Shown piece by piece: positions 1 to 11,534 of a stretch of DNA of 64,000 nucleotides. Both the position numbers and the translations under genes were made by a program. This DNA comes from Glandiceps talaboti (Eukaryota > Hemichordata > Enteropneusta > Spengelidae): NCBI RefSeq assembly GCF_964340395.1, contig NC_135558.1, positions 24,298,564 to 24,362,563 of the forward strand, given 5' to 3'. The notes beneath the pieces are model-generated. The model did no database searches, was not told the origin of the DNA, and worked only from the letters and a program-made list of their open reading frames with translations. The number at the start of each line of letters is the position of its first letter. The stretch's first letter is position 1.

Positions 1-2012
1 CAGAATAGCTCCGTTGTTCTTTTTATTTTTTATTTTGGTAACATGTAGAAGTGGTTCAGTTGTTCAGCTCTTCACTATGCAGTTTTGTTTTAGCGATGTA
101 ATAAAGTGGTTTGTGGTTTCATATGATGTCTCACTATAAAACACATTTTACAGAAAGTTGGTAATATATTGTACTTTTATACCATAGTCACCATTTTATA
201 AAAAAATCTACTGTTATGAAAAATTACACAAAATCTCAGAAAAACAATGACTGGGAAATGCACACAACAAAAAGAAAAAAAAAGGATTTTTGAGGTTGGC
301 TATAAATAATTCCAGTGTCTTTTGATACAGCTTTAACCCTGGAAAATTTTATTGATGAATGAAATAAACTAGGGATCTAAAATAATTTTGAGGCAATTCA
401 AATTTCAATTTTCTAACAAATTTACAAAGTCAACAACATTCAACTTGTAGTAGACATAACATCGTCTGATATTTTAATTTACGAAGTGTCCCGTGACCGG
501 TGCCTCTCAGCAGACTCGGCCAATTTTTTTTCATCATTCCATTGTATTTAAACCTTGTAGTTGACATTCCGCAATATTTATAATTCTCAACAAAATACCT
601 CAAAATGCCTCACCTCGCTCGTACTCAAAGAAGTCCCGGTATGATCACTGACATGACCAGAGCTAGAGAGGACCTTTTCGGATTTACATGTAAACGGGGA
701 AAGATACGAAAAACATAATGCAAAGTCTGAAGCCAAATTAAAGTTGTAATTATGTTAATTATTTTTACTTGCCAAATAATTGCATTTTGGAAATGGCAAG
801 ACATGTTCATGTCGTTTACATCACAGATAAGCGCCTATGGCCTAGGCATGCCTTGCCTTGCTTATGTGAGTTGTCTTAATTCTGGTTCACTGTCACTCTA
901 AATTGCATGACAATATAGAATTAATCATAAGTTACATGTTATCTGAAAACATCAAACTTTTTATAGTGGGTCTGAAGTGGGATTTTAGTGAGTACCAAGA
1001 ACTCCCGCGTTGCTGCTTGCTGTGGAAAATCAAACGAGGTCAGCTTCAGCTTCCGGGTTAAATCAGTCGTTTTCTACTGAAAATACTTAAACAGACCCGT
1101 TACACAACAATCCTACTAAAATTACTTGCCATGGTTATTTAAAACACATAAAAATCAACCTTTTTGTGATATTTGTAAAACTTTCCAGTTCGTATTAAGG
1201 AAACTGAGTGAAAAACCGGATCGAAATTTCAGGGCCTCAAGTATGCGTCCCGAATTCGTTGGAAAATCGGTATTCCTAAATGTAATTTCAAAATTTGTTT
1301 GCTGGTACGAAAGAAGAGATGTCAGTTGAGGTTTAGACGTTTACACTATCTAAAATGGTGGACTCTAGTGAAAATTACGGCAAGTTGAAAATACCCAAAA
1401 ATAAGGCCCGTGAGTAGCCATTCAAAGTGTAAGGTCGCGATCTGAAGGATAGATGCATGCAAATGAGGGTGTTGCGGACTGGCTGATTATGTAGCAGGGG
1501 TGCAGAATTTGGATTTGAAGTTTACAACCCTGTTTCAAACAAATATTTGTCATTTGGGCGCACAATGCATAGAATTATGACTATAGCACATATTACATTG
1601 CTTGTTTGACGTCAATAGTGTCTTTTGAAAAGTGGCAGTTTACTTAAAGTCTCATCGACTGGTTTCCAATATGGCGTCGGTCATAATGCTCATTAACATA
1701 TTCATTTTTTTTTCAAATTACAAAAAAAAATCATAAAAAATAAAAATGAAGACGTGTTGACTTGAAATTAACAAATCTAAGTAAGCTACCCTCTGTGCAT
1801 CAACACACCAGAAATCAAAGCAATCGGATAAGTACTTTTCAAGGAGATGATGACAATGTCATTTTTTGAAAAAAAATCATAAAAAATTGAAAATGGCACA
1901 GATCAACTTGGCATGAACAAACCTGAATAGCCTCCCCCAAGGGAACATGCACACCAAATATCGAAGAAATTCTGACTGTCACTTTCGGAGAAGATGATGA
2001 AAATATAAAAGT
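1..2012. other. No gene recognised
   Basis: I see AT-rich sequence with many stop codons in all frames and no recognisable protein. The part from about 1700 to 2010 has phrasing seen in dispersed repeats elsewhere in the window (for example 'atcaaagcaatcgg', also near 15600), so it is probably old repeat sequence. Confidence 0.5.
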
Positions 2013-2222
2013 TTGACGGACACCAATGATTCCACCTATACTCTATAACTTAATACAACCTATACCTAAAGCTACGCGTTCAGCTTTCGCTGACAGCGGA
2101 GCTAAAAAGTTGACGGACACCTATGATTCACTTATACCCTATACTCTTTACCCACCTACATGTATACCTAAAGCTACGCTTTCAGCTTTCGCTGACAGCG
2201 GAGCTACAGTGCAGCTCACATA
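2013..2222. repeat. Two-copy tandem repeat of about 100 bp
   Basis: Two adjacent units each begin with TTGACGGACACC and end with a block reading cctaaagctacg-ttcagctttcgctgacagcggagcta. The first runs about 2013-2108 and the second about 2113-2205. The inner block GCTTTCGCTGACAGCGGAGC can pair imperfectly with itself. No coding role is apparent. Confidence 0.7.
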
Positions 2223-2589
2223 AAACATCACTTGAGTGCGCACATCATAAAAGGATCATTCTTGCACAATTGGGGTGCTAACTATGCATTGATGCACTGT
2301 TGTTGCATCATCAAAGCATCTGCATGGAACAATGCTCGCATCTCTCATACAGAATAAACAGCACTTTATGCGCACATGCTTTGTGACTTAGTAATAATCA
2401 TGTACTGTTATGCATTGTTAACTTGATGCACCGTTAATGAGATGCTCTGTGGACACCTCAAAGGTGCAAAATGAATGGTGTTTACATACACTAGTAATCC
2501 CCAAGAGCATTGTTCATGAAATTTTCCAGCATAATGCTTTGAAGATGCAAGCACAGTTCATGCACAATCTCCCATTATGCTTGATCTGT

Positions 2590-2886
2590 ACTGTAAAAAT
2601 ACCACCAATGGCGTTGTAGCACAAGTGTACAGTTTTATAAACGTTTATCCATATGCTAGTCCATGCTAACAATAGGTGTTTATTTGCTGCAAATGACTAT
2701 CCAGTTGCCTATCCAACCATGTTGCTATCTTTGGGATCATTTGGCTGTTGCTATGGGTGTGGTCATGTTGCTAGATATATTTCCATACACGTTTGAATGT
2801 TTTTGTTGACTTGTTTATCAATTCCTGATATTATCTTTGCAATTTATATGTGATCATTTGGCTGTTAGTACTATGGGCGTGGTCTT
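2590..2886 (-). repeat. Family A repeat, tail fragment
   Basis: Read on the minus strand this matches the end of family A. It has the CCATAGCAACAGCC-type tandem units followed by the closing block TGTACAGTTGTGCTACAACGCC. Only about two units remain. It abuts the family C terminus that begins at about 2886. Confidence 0.75.
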
Positions 2887-3145
2887 TCAGGGCTCGAAAT
2901 TCGCGGTAGTCAAGCGTCCACAGACTACCAATGTTTGTCTCTGGGCTACCAAATTACGTGAGTGGTAGCCCAATTGGGAATGAAACTGTGACTTGACTCT
3001 GACTCCCGCTCGGGCCGGGGCCAGGCATAGGCGGTTATTTTTTGCTCTGATGCATCCTGTGGGATGCGTTCCCACCAAAATTAGTGTCAATATCCCATTA
3101 ATTATGGTGTGTCTTTTCCAAATTTGCATCCACACTACGATGTAC
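2885..3145 (+). mobile_element. Family C element, left-end fragment
   Basis: It begins CAGGGCTCGAAATTCGCGG and follows the left end of the complete family C copy at 24357 for roughly 260 bp, including 'gactaccaatgtttgtctctgggc' in divided form and the downstream 'ccaaatttg-atccacactacg' block. No matching right terminus follows, so it is a truncated copy. Confidence 0.7.
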
Positions 3146-3666
3146 AGTACAGCCCAAACGCAACGTTCCGAATAGCTAACCCTGCGCTAACGACGGGCTA
3201 ACCCGGTGCTAACACTACGTTCACAATGGAGTGTTAATGCAGTGGCGCAACACAAAAGACTTCAGGCGCTAACACAACTCTTGAACATGGTCTATTGTTC
3301 ATATGCAAATGTTGACCTCATTAATAATAACACATTCAGCCACCAGTCTACCGTAATCAACACAGATACGTAAACTCTCCACAATATATGAGTTCATTAT
3401 CCTTCCAATTCTGAAAAGAATTGACTAGAGAAAAAGGATGTATAAATGAAAATGAAAATGAAAATTGGGATTGAAATCGACATTGGTACATGTAAAATAT
3501 ACCACCCGAAGACATACCTACTAACCATGGGTTGATACGTACGTCACAGAAATTTTTTTTAATTGACAAACCCTGGGTTGCTAGTTATTATCGATATTCT
3601 GTAAACTTTGTGTTGCTAAATTTCACATCCTGTATGTTGACCGACATTAGTAATTACATTTCTAAA

Positions 3667-4404
3667 GGCCCGGTTACACGATGCAATTCGACAAGCAATG
3701 TACCACTCAATTCGTCGCATGCGACGAATTGCATCGTGTACTCGCTCCGTCGCAGGGTCTTGCGACATCGCTAGGTGTCGTCGCGAGGAAACCGACATGT
3801 CTGTTTTTCTGTGACTCGTTGCAAGTTGCTTCTTGAGTTACTTCGTGAGTTACACCGTGTAACCACCCCGTTGCGTTGCAAGGAATAACCTTTGACATAT
3901 ACCTACATGTCACATGATGTTCGATGTTTTGGCCGCCATGTTTTTAGTATAAATATTCTATTTTGGCAAGTATTTTTGATATAATTTCGATTTATCACCA
4001 CGATTACCACTTATCAATAGTATACAACGTCTATGAATGTTTGATTTCCGCTGAGTATCATTTTATTTATAACTTGAATACAAGTAATGACGTCGGAAAG
4101 ATCAACATCGCCCTAAACGAACTTCGAATTGAATATAGTTTTTCTATCGATACGTCAACAAATTTTCAGTCATTTTATTCGTAAATATTAGCAATTTCAT
4201 ATCATTTCTGCCAAGTTCCTGCCTCTAGAAGACTTGATCTCTATGACCTGTAACTTTTATATATATATACGCATACACATGTGCAACAGTTTAGCTCTTG
4301 CGACTCACCAAACAACTAGTTGCTTCGTCTATGCGCTCCGTCATAGTTGCTAGCCTCGTCGCATGCGACGAATTGCTTCATGACTTGCATCGTGTAACTG
4401 GTTT
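3667..4404. mobile_element. MITE-like element with GGCCCGGTTACACGATGCAA end
   Basis: The left end GGCCCGGTTACACGATGCAA (3667-3686) is answered on the right by TTGCATCGTGTAAC followed by TGGTTT (4385-4404), an imperfect terminal inverted repeat. Both ends also carry GTCGCATGCGACGAATTGC, and 3708-3731 is a perfect 24 bp palindrome. TAAA lies immediately outside both ends (3663-3666 and 4405-4408), which looks like a target duplication. The interior has no recognisable transposase. GGCCC-GTTACAC termini recall PIF/Harbinger-type MITEs, but that class assignment is inference. Confidence 0.65.
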
Positions 4405-4981
4405 TAAAGAAATATTTAAAAAAAAAATGTTACTTAGTAACTAAAATCTGTAGCATGACCTTCACTGTTTCCATTATTTTTTTCACTGCATACTGCGTAG
4501 ACCCCATGAAATTGCAGTGTGAAAATAATATGTGGATTATTACAGAAGTAAAAACCTTTGAAATGATGGCGGCATGACTATAAATTGTGAATTAAGCTGA
4601 TGCTGTTCGGAACAATTTTAATACAAAACAATTCATCATATCGTGTAATCACGTTTAAAAAATTGTTTAGGCACCACCATTCGGTACGTCGGTAGATAAA
4701 TATGACCACACCAAAGTTGTATAATTGATGACGATATTTGTCAGTCGGTAATATTTAAGTTACTTTATTTGACATTATCAGGAAAACTCGGTTCAAAACT
4801 AACTTCACAAGTTGCATGTACGTAATCGGTCTAATCTACGCATGGAATCATCCATGATCTAAACATTGTACTTCATATACTTAATGATCTGTGCTTGGCA
4901 CACGATCTCGAGTTGGAAACATTATTGATTTTCCCATGACTTTACCTGCAGCTTTCTGGGGAAAAACCAGGCTGTTTTATG

Positions 4982-5850
4982 ACTAAAAATACCGCCAATG
5001 GCATTGTAGCACAACTGTACAGTTTCTAAAAATGTTTATCCATATGGTAGTCCATGCTAACAATAAGTGGTCATTTGTTGAATGACTATCCAGTTGCCTA
5101 TCCAACCATGTTGCTATCTTTACGATAAATGCTATCATTTGGCTGTTGCTATGGGCGTGGTCATGTTGTTAGATATATTTGCATACATTTTTGTATGTTT
5201 TTGTTCACTTGTGTATGAAATCCTGATCTTATCTTTGCAATATACGTGATTATTTGGGTGTTGCTATGGGCCTGGTCTTGTTGCTAGGCATATTTACATA
5301 CATTTTTTGAATGTTTATTCAATTGTGTATAAATCCCCAGTTATCTTCGCAATATACATGATCATTTGGCTGTTGCTATGGGTGTGGTCTTGTTGCTAGG
5401 CAAATTTACATACATTTTTTGAATGTTTTTTCAATTGTCTATTAAATCCTGCTATCTTTGTGAAATACACCACCGTTTGGCTGGTTCTATGGGCGTGGTC
5501 ATGGTTGCTAGGGTATTTGCATACATTTTTTTTAATGTTTACTCACTTGCCTACCAGATAATGTTGTTATTTAACCAAAATATACTGCCATTTGGTTGTT
5601 GCTAAGGGCGTGGTCATGGTTGCTAGGGCCAATTTTGTCAAAATGTTTTGAAGAATATCTGGAGAATAACACTTTCAGAAACATCTCACAAGTTTCAGAC
5701 TCATGGCCCAAGTACTTGAGATAAACATTTTTTGACCAAAAATGAACATACTTACACCTAATTTGCATATCACTCATGGACTCATTGTATGCTTAATATT
5801 TCTTTGTCCATACATCCCTAGATGCATTCCCATTAAAGGCCAAGGTCCAA
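4982..5850 (-). repeat. Family A repeat, large copy
   Basis: On the minus strand it reads from the mid-section (ttagggctaaaaatg and 'gatatgcaaattaggtgtaa') through five or six ~110 bp units with CCTAGCAAC and CCATAGCAAC boxes to the closing TGTACAGTTGTGCTACAATGCC block at about 4990. The head with the TCTG/TG microsatellite is missing. The unique-looking flanks at 4510-4960 and 6190-6490 share scattered similarity (for example cgatctcgagtt), so the copy may sit inside an older duplicated repeat. Confidence 0.8.
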
Positions 5851-5859
5851 ACAGGCTAT

Positions 5860-7222
5860 GTGCCCACGCTATTATATTAGTGGCTGTTCACACATATTGG
5901 TTACATGTAGTTCTTGCCTAATCCAAAGAGTCCCCTTGTTATATTTTTTTTTCAAGTCTAGTGGCAGTGTTTCTGCTATGTTGTTTTCCGGTGCGTACGT
6001 ACGGTCAGACACCCAGTCTGGGTGAAACACGTATTTCTATAAACTTATACATACAAATTATAACCCGAAAAATTATATTTTGAGGGACCTGTTCTAACAC
6101 GATCCAAACACTATTACACAATGACAATTTGTATCATTGAAATTGTAAACTGAAATTCATGGGTACGAACAAACTTACTTACTTGTATCATTTGTACAAG
6201 GTACTAGATTACAGTTGCACACGTACACACTAGCGTCAGCATTTGGTCGATCGTTATCACACCAAAATCGTTAGATAGATGAGAATTTTTTGTACAGATT
6301 ACATGTAGGTCGTGTTTTGACAACATAATCGTGAAAACTTCAAAATTAACTTCACAAGTATCGCACGGGTCAGAGCGGACTAAGCTTTGCACTTCCATAC
6401 TTACTGTACACTAGATAGCTAGCTAGCTACGTGCGATCTCGAGTTTGGTAGAAATGTCGTTGATGTTCCCGTTATTTTCCTTCTCTGTTCTAATTCTTTG
6501 AAAGTATCTGTTATGGCTGTTTTATGATTGATTAAACTTGTATTTCCAAACCCAAAGTCTCAGAAAACAGTCAATAAAATCACAAACATGTGCTTCTCCG
6601 AGTTATCCCAATGTGTACGAGTACCACCCCAGCTATTTCAAAACAAACGCATAAATGCATACGTCGTGATGGGGTGAGTACGGACTCTTGTTTGGTCTCC
6701 GTGCGTATGTTTGACTACGATGTCAGTCGATGTCATTTACATGACGAGGATTATTGCTGGATAGTGCCAAAACATATAGAAACGATTTTTGAGAAATCTG
6801 GAAAGAATTTAATATGATTTCTCAACTTTCAAATTTGAATGAAACAAATATTTATGATGCCTCCATGATTGTATTTGTAGTCTTGTCAGTTCGCGTTATG
6901 TTCATCTCCACAACATGCACAGAGCTAGAGATCGTAGAGAACAGTCGACAGGTATAGGAACTAGACTAGGCAGTGATGTATGATCTACGTGTACAACATA
7001 GACAGCTGTCCTTGAAATTTGATGATCATTACAGAAATAAAAGAGTTGCCAACGTTAGATTTGTTTATGAATTATATCACTCATTTATCAGTATCAAATG
7101 TCGCACTAAATGTTTCAAACATGTCTTGCTTCGGGGTCATCAGAAAATTTAACTGAAAGTATGGGAATTCTTGATCGAAATATATTCAGTCATAAAATCC
7201 TCAGGTTTCTGACAATTTCCAA
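5860..7222. other. No gene recognised
   Basis: AT-rich sequence with short open frames only. I recognise no protein, RNA gene or dispersed family apart from the weak similarity of 6190-6490 to 4660-4950. Confidence 0.5.
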
Positions 7223-8849
7223 GGGACGTCATCGAAATCAAAAGCATGGTAATTACGCGTCGTAACGAGTAAAGATGAGTAGCTACTAGTAGCTACGATG
7301 TACTACGCGAAACAGGAGATAATGAGGTGTTCAAGTTCATGAATAACTGACAATAGATAATCAGTTCACTTTTCTTTGTTTCCCTTATAAAGACGTCGTC
7401 TTTGAGCGTAGATACGCGTAATTTTTTATCGCCAACACACAATTAACAGTTATTCTCACCTTCCGTGTTTCCAATGATGACATCGTCTTCTATCGTAGTT
7501 GATCGTAGCTTGTCAAAATTTTCGATCGTCAAAGAAAACCACGTACTCCAGCCAGTAATGTGCTGATGAAACTAGTACTGTACATGTTTTTATGAGTGCA
7601 AGTTCATGGGCAATATTCATAAACAAAACTATAAGATATGCACGAAATCAAAGTTTCAATATTCAGTAAATCTTTTCACAAACAGGACAGTATGTATTCG
7701 AAATTTGTTGTGATGGACGCATGGCCGTAATATTGTAACAGTCCTGGGTTAACAGTAAATCTTTGAGGAAGATTATCGTACAATTGTGTGACTCTCAAAG
7801 CATCAATCGCGGTTAGACTTTCTTTTTTGTTTTTTGCACGGTCGACAAACTAACAGTACAACTTACAAGCTCACGATTGACGGCCATGGTAGGGCCAAGA
7901 AATGCTGTTGAATTTCCGGGTTGCGGAAGTGCAGTTTTGACTTTTATATCATCGAATAACGGGATTTGTTTTATATATTCTAAAACAACAACTATTTTTT
8001 TTATGTTTCTCAGTACAGTAACATTCCTAAATGATGGGGTTCAGTTGAGAAATCGCAATGTTCGGCAACGCGTGGTGTGATGCATGATGTCGGTAGATAT
8101 ATAAACATAGAGACGCAAGTGATGAACGCATTCAGTTATTCGTAGCCCGAAATTTCGTTATATAAATGACGTTTTTCCTCAAAATTTTGAAGAAACAAAA
8201 CGTTTTTAGGTGACTTCTAAATCAATCAAATCAAACGATATATTAATGCGAGACAAGTTTTAGTTTTTAATTTATTTTTGTGGACAATGTTCGAATTCGA
8301 CTGACGAATCCTGCGACTAGAATCTAACACGATCAATGCACCGTTCACCAGCCAGACGAAAATGGTCGACATGTTTGTTGACCAGCCGAGAAGTGCATAA
8401 GGAACTTGTGAGGCAGTCCGATTAAATAGATGTAAAATCCGACGTTTCGAATAAAAATTCTTCTTCAAGGTATTTTTAGGCAAGACATATTAGGTAAACA
8501 TCTGAATATATCTGAAACACTTAGTTGACTAGCCGACTGTACGAATGCCATAGAAGGCATCGGAATGAATAACATTGAAAAAAGTAAGCGTGAAACTGAT
8601 TTGCACAGGAAAGAAAATCTTTTTGTTTCGTTATTTTTTTCACGATGAAGACTACGCGTAAATGGTCGTAGTTTGGGCTCATGAATAACGGACAATAGGT
8701 GTTTACTTTTTATTGTCTACAACCTAAAGTACATGAATATGCATTGAGACTTATGAATATTCACCGTAGTACATCGTAACTACTAGTAGCTACTCGTCTT
8801 TACTCGTTACGACGCGTAATTACGATGCTTTTGATTTCGATGACGTCCC
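7223..8849. mobile_element. Inverted-repeat element with 85 bp termini
   Basis: The left arm 7223-7307 and right arm 8765-8849 are both 85 nt long and nearly exact reverse complements. Each starts from the outside with GGGACGTCATCGAAATCAAA. The trinucleotide CAA stands directly outside both ends (7220-7222 and 8850-8852), consistent with a 3 bp target duplication as made by PIF/Harbinger elements. The interior holds no recognisable transposase. It contains a segment (7737-8268) shared with 23848-24356 and a Penelope-like 3' tail motif near 8430-8480. It is a non-autonomous element that probably took in other repeats. The class call is inference. Confidence 0.75.
8400..8483 (-). repeat. Penelope-like 3' tail motif
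   Basis: The minus strand reads CTTGAAGAAGAATTTTTATT followed by CGAAACGTCGGATTTTA and, shortly after, AATCGGACTG. The same ordered motif closes the recognisable Penelope-like fragment at 49280-49350. It is a short relic with no coding part. Confidence 0.5.
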
Positions 8850-9659
8850 CAATACTTGTTACAAAAAAAGGTTGCATTCCAAGAATATTCGGTTAGCTAC
8901 ATGTATTACATCTGATGCCATACACGTGACACGCACGATCATTGTCCAGTTTGCACCACATGGTGTGCCTCGCCTCCTGTACACATACTGTACGTCTATC
9001 TTGTCTGTCAGTGCTACATTTTGCTTCCTCTCTTCATTTTTCTCAGATGTTTTAAGAATTTGAAAATAGTCAGTGTTCGATCGACAAAATTTCTTTCCGC
9101 TGAAGTTTAGAAAACATTTAGTTCTACTCTACGTAAACGTCGTGTTGTTGCATCATACATCATGAGACGTCACATTGACCGCACACTTTGCTTTGCGCTT
9201 CCTTCAACGTCCGGTCCCTATGAAACTAGTTCGAAGGCTTTCTCTAGCGATAGCATGGCCAGTCTTGTTTTACCGCGTAATCCTCAAATGTTTTCCAAAT
9301 AATTATGAATTTATTTCTTTTTTTTACACTTTGGGTATTTTACTTGCTATTAGTACTTCTGGGAAACTCATATTTAATTTTCCGACCTTAGAATTTTTTT
9401 CAATGGTCGTCAGGTTTTAGTACTTTCCTTAGCCAGTCCCACAACTAAACTGTTGTACGTGGTTATACTTATAAGTTATAGCTGGGCGTTGTGACCGGTA
9501 GGTAAACGGCTATTATCTACATCACTGCCTACTACATGTAGGTATAGGTATGTCAACGACACAACTGCTTGACAGAAAACACTTGTCGCACGCACAAAAA
9601 GTTGTATGAAATTGTGATTTTACTAAGGAGTGTACATCGATCAAACTGAGAAACAGTTT
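8850..9659. other. No gene recognised
   Basis: Short open frames only. I saw no family or RNA gene here. Confidence 0.45.
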
Positions 9660-10303
9660 CATTTTATGTCATTCTCCGTTATACCAGAAAAAATTACCTC
9701 TCGCAGCAAGATATGGAACGGTATTTGGCAAATAACATATACGAATCGTACAATACTCCAAACCTATTGCAGAGAACATGTAGGCTTTCGCTGAGATAAA
9801 CATGCACACCGGGGGGGGGGGGGGGGGGGGGGGGAATTGACGTGTTCCAATGTAGCTAACATGTACATAAGACAAAATGCATAGAGGTACATTTAAACAA
9901 GAATTCTTTAATTACCGTAAATATATAGCAAAATCACTGAATGTTTTTACAGTTGAAATACTTCGTACGTTGTCGGTTGCATGTGTGCACAAATAACGCC
10001 ATGTAGTAGTAGGTAGATCCAGCCATTGTACTTTGGCTCAGGAAGTTCAATTACTGGACTTCCTGTTGATATTCAATGTTTGTTGATGTTTGTTGATATT
10101 CAATGCGTACATGTATGTCCATGACAAGTAAGACGCAACCTGATTGGCTGTGTTTCTCACTGAGCAGAAATTCGTTTGCATGTGTGCAAGTTCAGATGTA
10201 GAGGAGGCGATCAGGCTAAAAAATGTAAACATGTACATGTACCAAGAAGGTCAATTCAGGCAAAATATAACGAAGGTAAAATAGCAATGAACGATTAGCC
10301 GAC
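9660..10303 (-). mobile_element. Family G element, partial copy
   Basis: On the minus strand it follows the left half of the complete family G copy at 45890-46420. It carries the terminal block with GATGTAGA, the 'gcctcctctacat' segment, 'agccaatcaggttgcgtc' in opposite sense, and the interior reading 'aaagaattcttgttta' and 'ttgtacgattc'. It stops at about 10303, where family D begins, so the outermost CAATCTGATTAAAATC end is missing. Confidence 0.7.
9811..9834 (+). repeat. Poly-G run of 24
   Basis: Twenty-four consecutive G residues interrupt the partial family G copy. The corresponding position of the 46 kb copy reads 'gtttcccgggtagtgttcatg', so the run expanded from a short CCCGGG-like seed. 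Confidence 0.95.
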
Positions 10304-10510
10304 ATCTACACGACTGGAAGAAAAATAGTTCGGGTGAACTCGCGAGGAAAACGCGAGGAAATCGCGATGAAATCGAGGGGACACGCGAGGCATATTCAAC
10401 GGCTCCTCGTGTAATCTCAAGTAAACACACGTACACGCAAGTATAGTGGTACATCGCGAGAGACTTCCTCGCGAGTTGATGAATTTCAGTGTGACCGGGA
10501 GTGTGGATAG
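10304..10510 (+). repeat. Family D repeat, rich in TCGCGA
   Basis: It starts CTGGAAGAAAAATAGTTCGG and contains many CTCGCGAG, TCGCGA and ACGCGAGG words, a strikingly CpG-rich patch in an AT-rich window. The reverse-complement copy lies at 20270-20430 and ends ccgaactatttttcttccag. Both copies directly adjoin family G sequence. Confidence 0.7.
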
Positions 10511-11144
10511 CATGCATATGTTTACAGACAAGTTGTGCAAGCCTATCTTTTTAGTAGTACACTAGCTCATGGGGACAAGTAAATGTAGTGTTTTATAACA
10601 CTTTCGTCTTGACACATGCCATGTCGGATTGTAATCACGACACATCGAAGACACATCGAAGCCCATCGTTGCATGTTACTATTGTATTGTTGTTATTGTC
10701 CTGCTTGTGTTACTTACGAATATGTCTCACTTCATTCTCCACCTTCATGCCATGTCTATTCTGAAACCTTGTTTTCAAATACCTTTAATAATTCACAGTA
10801 AGCAGTGTGTGAGCCGGGTTTGTGAAATCTGGTCATTTTTCGATACAAATATTCCTTTACCCGTTTTTGCAATCGAAAGACCAGCGCTAGTACACAGTGC
10901 TGTGCATAAAGAGAGAGAAGGGGTATTCTCATAAATGGAACAGCCAGCTTGTGCATTATGGGGCGTCGCAATCAAACATGGCGGTGTTTGTAACTTCGGC
11001 CGTTTGGAATTAGTCGGAACTGGAAAGGTTCCAATTTCGACAATTTTTTGCGATCTTACATTCGGCTACTATCGTCAAAGAGATATAAAATGGGCACATA
11101 TTCGATCGATTGCTAATATTGTATCATGGTGAATGGAATTATTC
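10511..11144. other. No gene recognised
   Basis: No protein family is recognised in any frame. Several short open frames overlap on both strands between 10616 and 11132, but none resembles a known product or has convincing splice context. Confidence 0.45.
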
Positions 11145-11153
11145 TGTAATTGG

Positions 11154-11227
11154 TGCGAGTGCATTTCTGCACTCGCAGTTATTATTCTGTAATTGGTACA
11201 TGGTGCGAGTGTATTTCTGCACTCGCA
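11154..11227. repeat. Two tandem hairpins, 50 bp apart
   Basis: TGCGAGTGCA-TTTC-TGCACTCGCA at 11154-11177 is a perfect 10 bp stem with a four-base loop. Its neighbour at 11204-11227 is the same except for one changed base in the left stem arm. The shared flank attctgtaattggt precedes each, so the unit was duplicated in tandem. Confidence 0.85.
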
Positions 11228-11304
11228 GTTGAGATAGGATTATCACGTATCATTAAGGAACTCTCAGAATAGGAACAGTCTATTCAATGCAAACATCAGT
11301 TCAG

Positions 11305-11338
<34 letters not shown>
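11305..11338 (+). repeat. Poly-C run of 34
   Basis: Thirty-four consecutive C residues, the longest homopolymer of this type in the window. Confidence 0.95.
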
Positions 11339-11339
<1 letters not shown>

Positions 11340-11397
11340 CTACAAATTTAAATGGGCCGTGTTTGTAAAATGGATGGATGTGCGACGAATAAAAGAA

Positions 11398-11531
11398 TGA
11401 TGTAGAGGTAGAGGAGGTGATCAGGCTAAAAAATGTAAACATGTACCAATAAGGTCAATTCAGGCAAAATAACGAAGGTAAAATAGCAATGAACGATTAG
11501 CTGACATCTACATCGGATTTTAATCAGATTG
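11398..11531 (+). mobile_element. Family G element, right-end fragment
   Basis: It carries the conserved block tagaggaggtgatcaggct through 'caatgaacgattagctgacat' and ends GATTTTAATCAGATTG at 11516-11531. This matches the right terminus of the complete copy ending at 47030. The left end is absent. Confidence 0.75.
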
Positions 11532-11534
11532 CCA

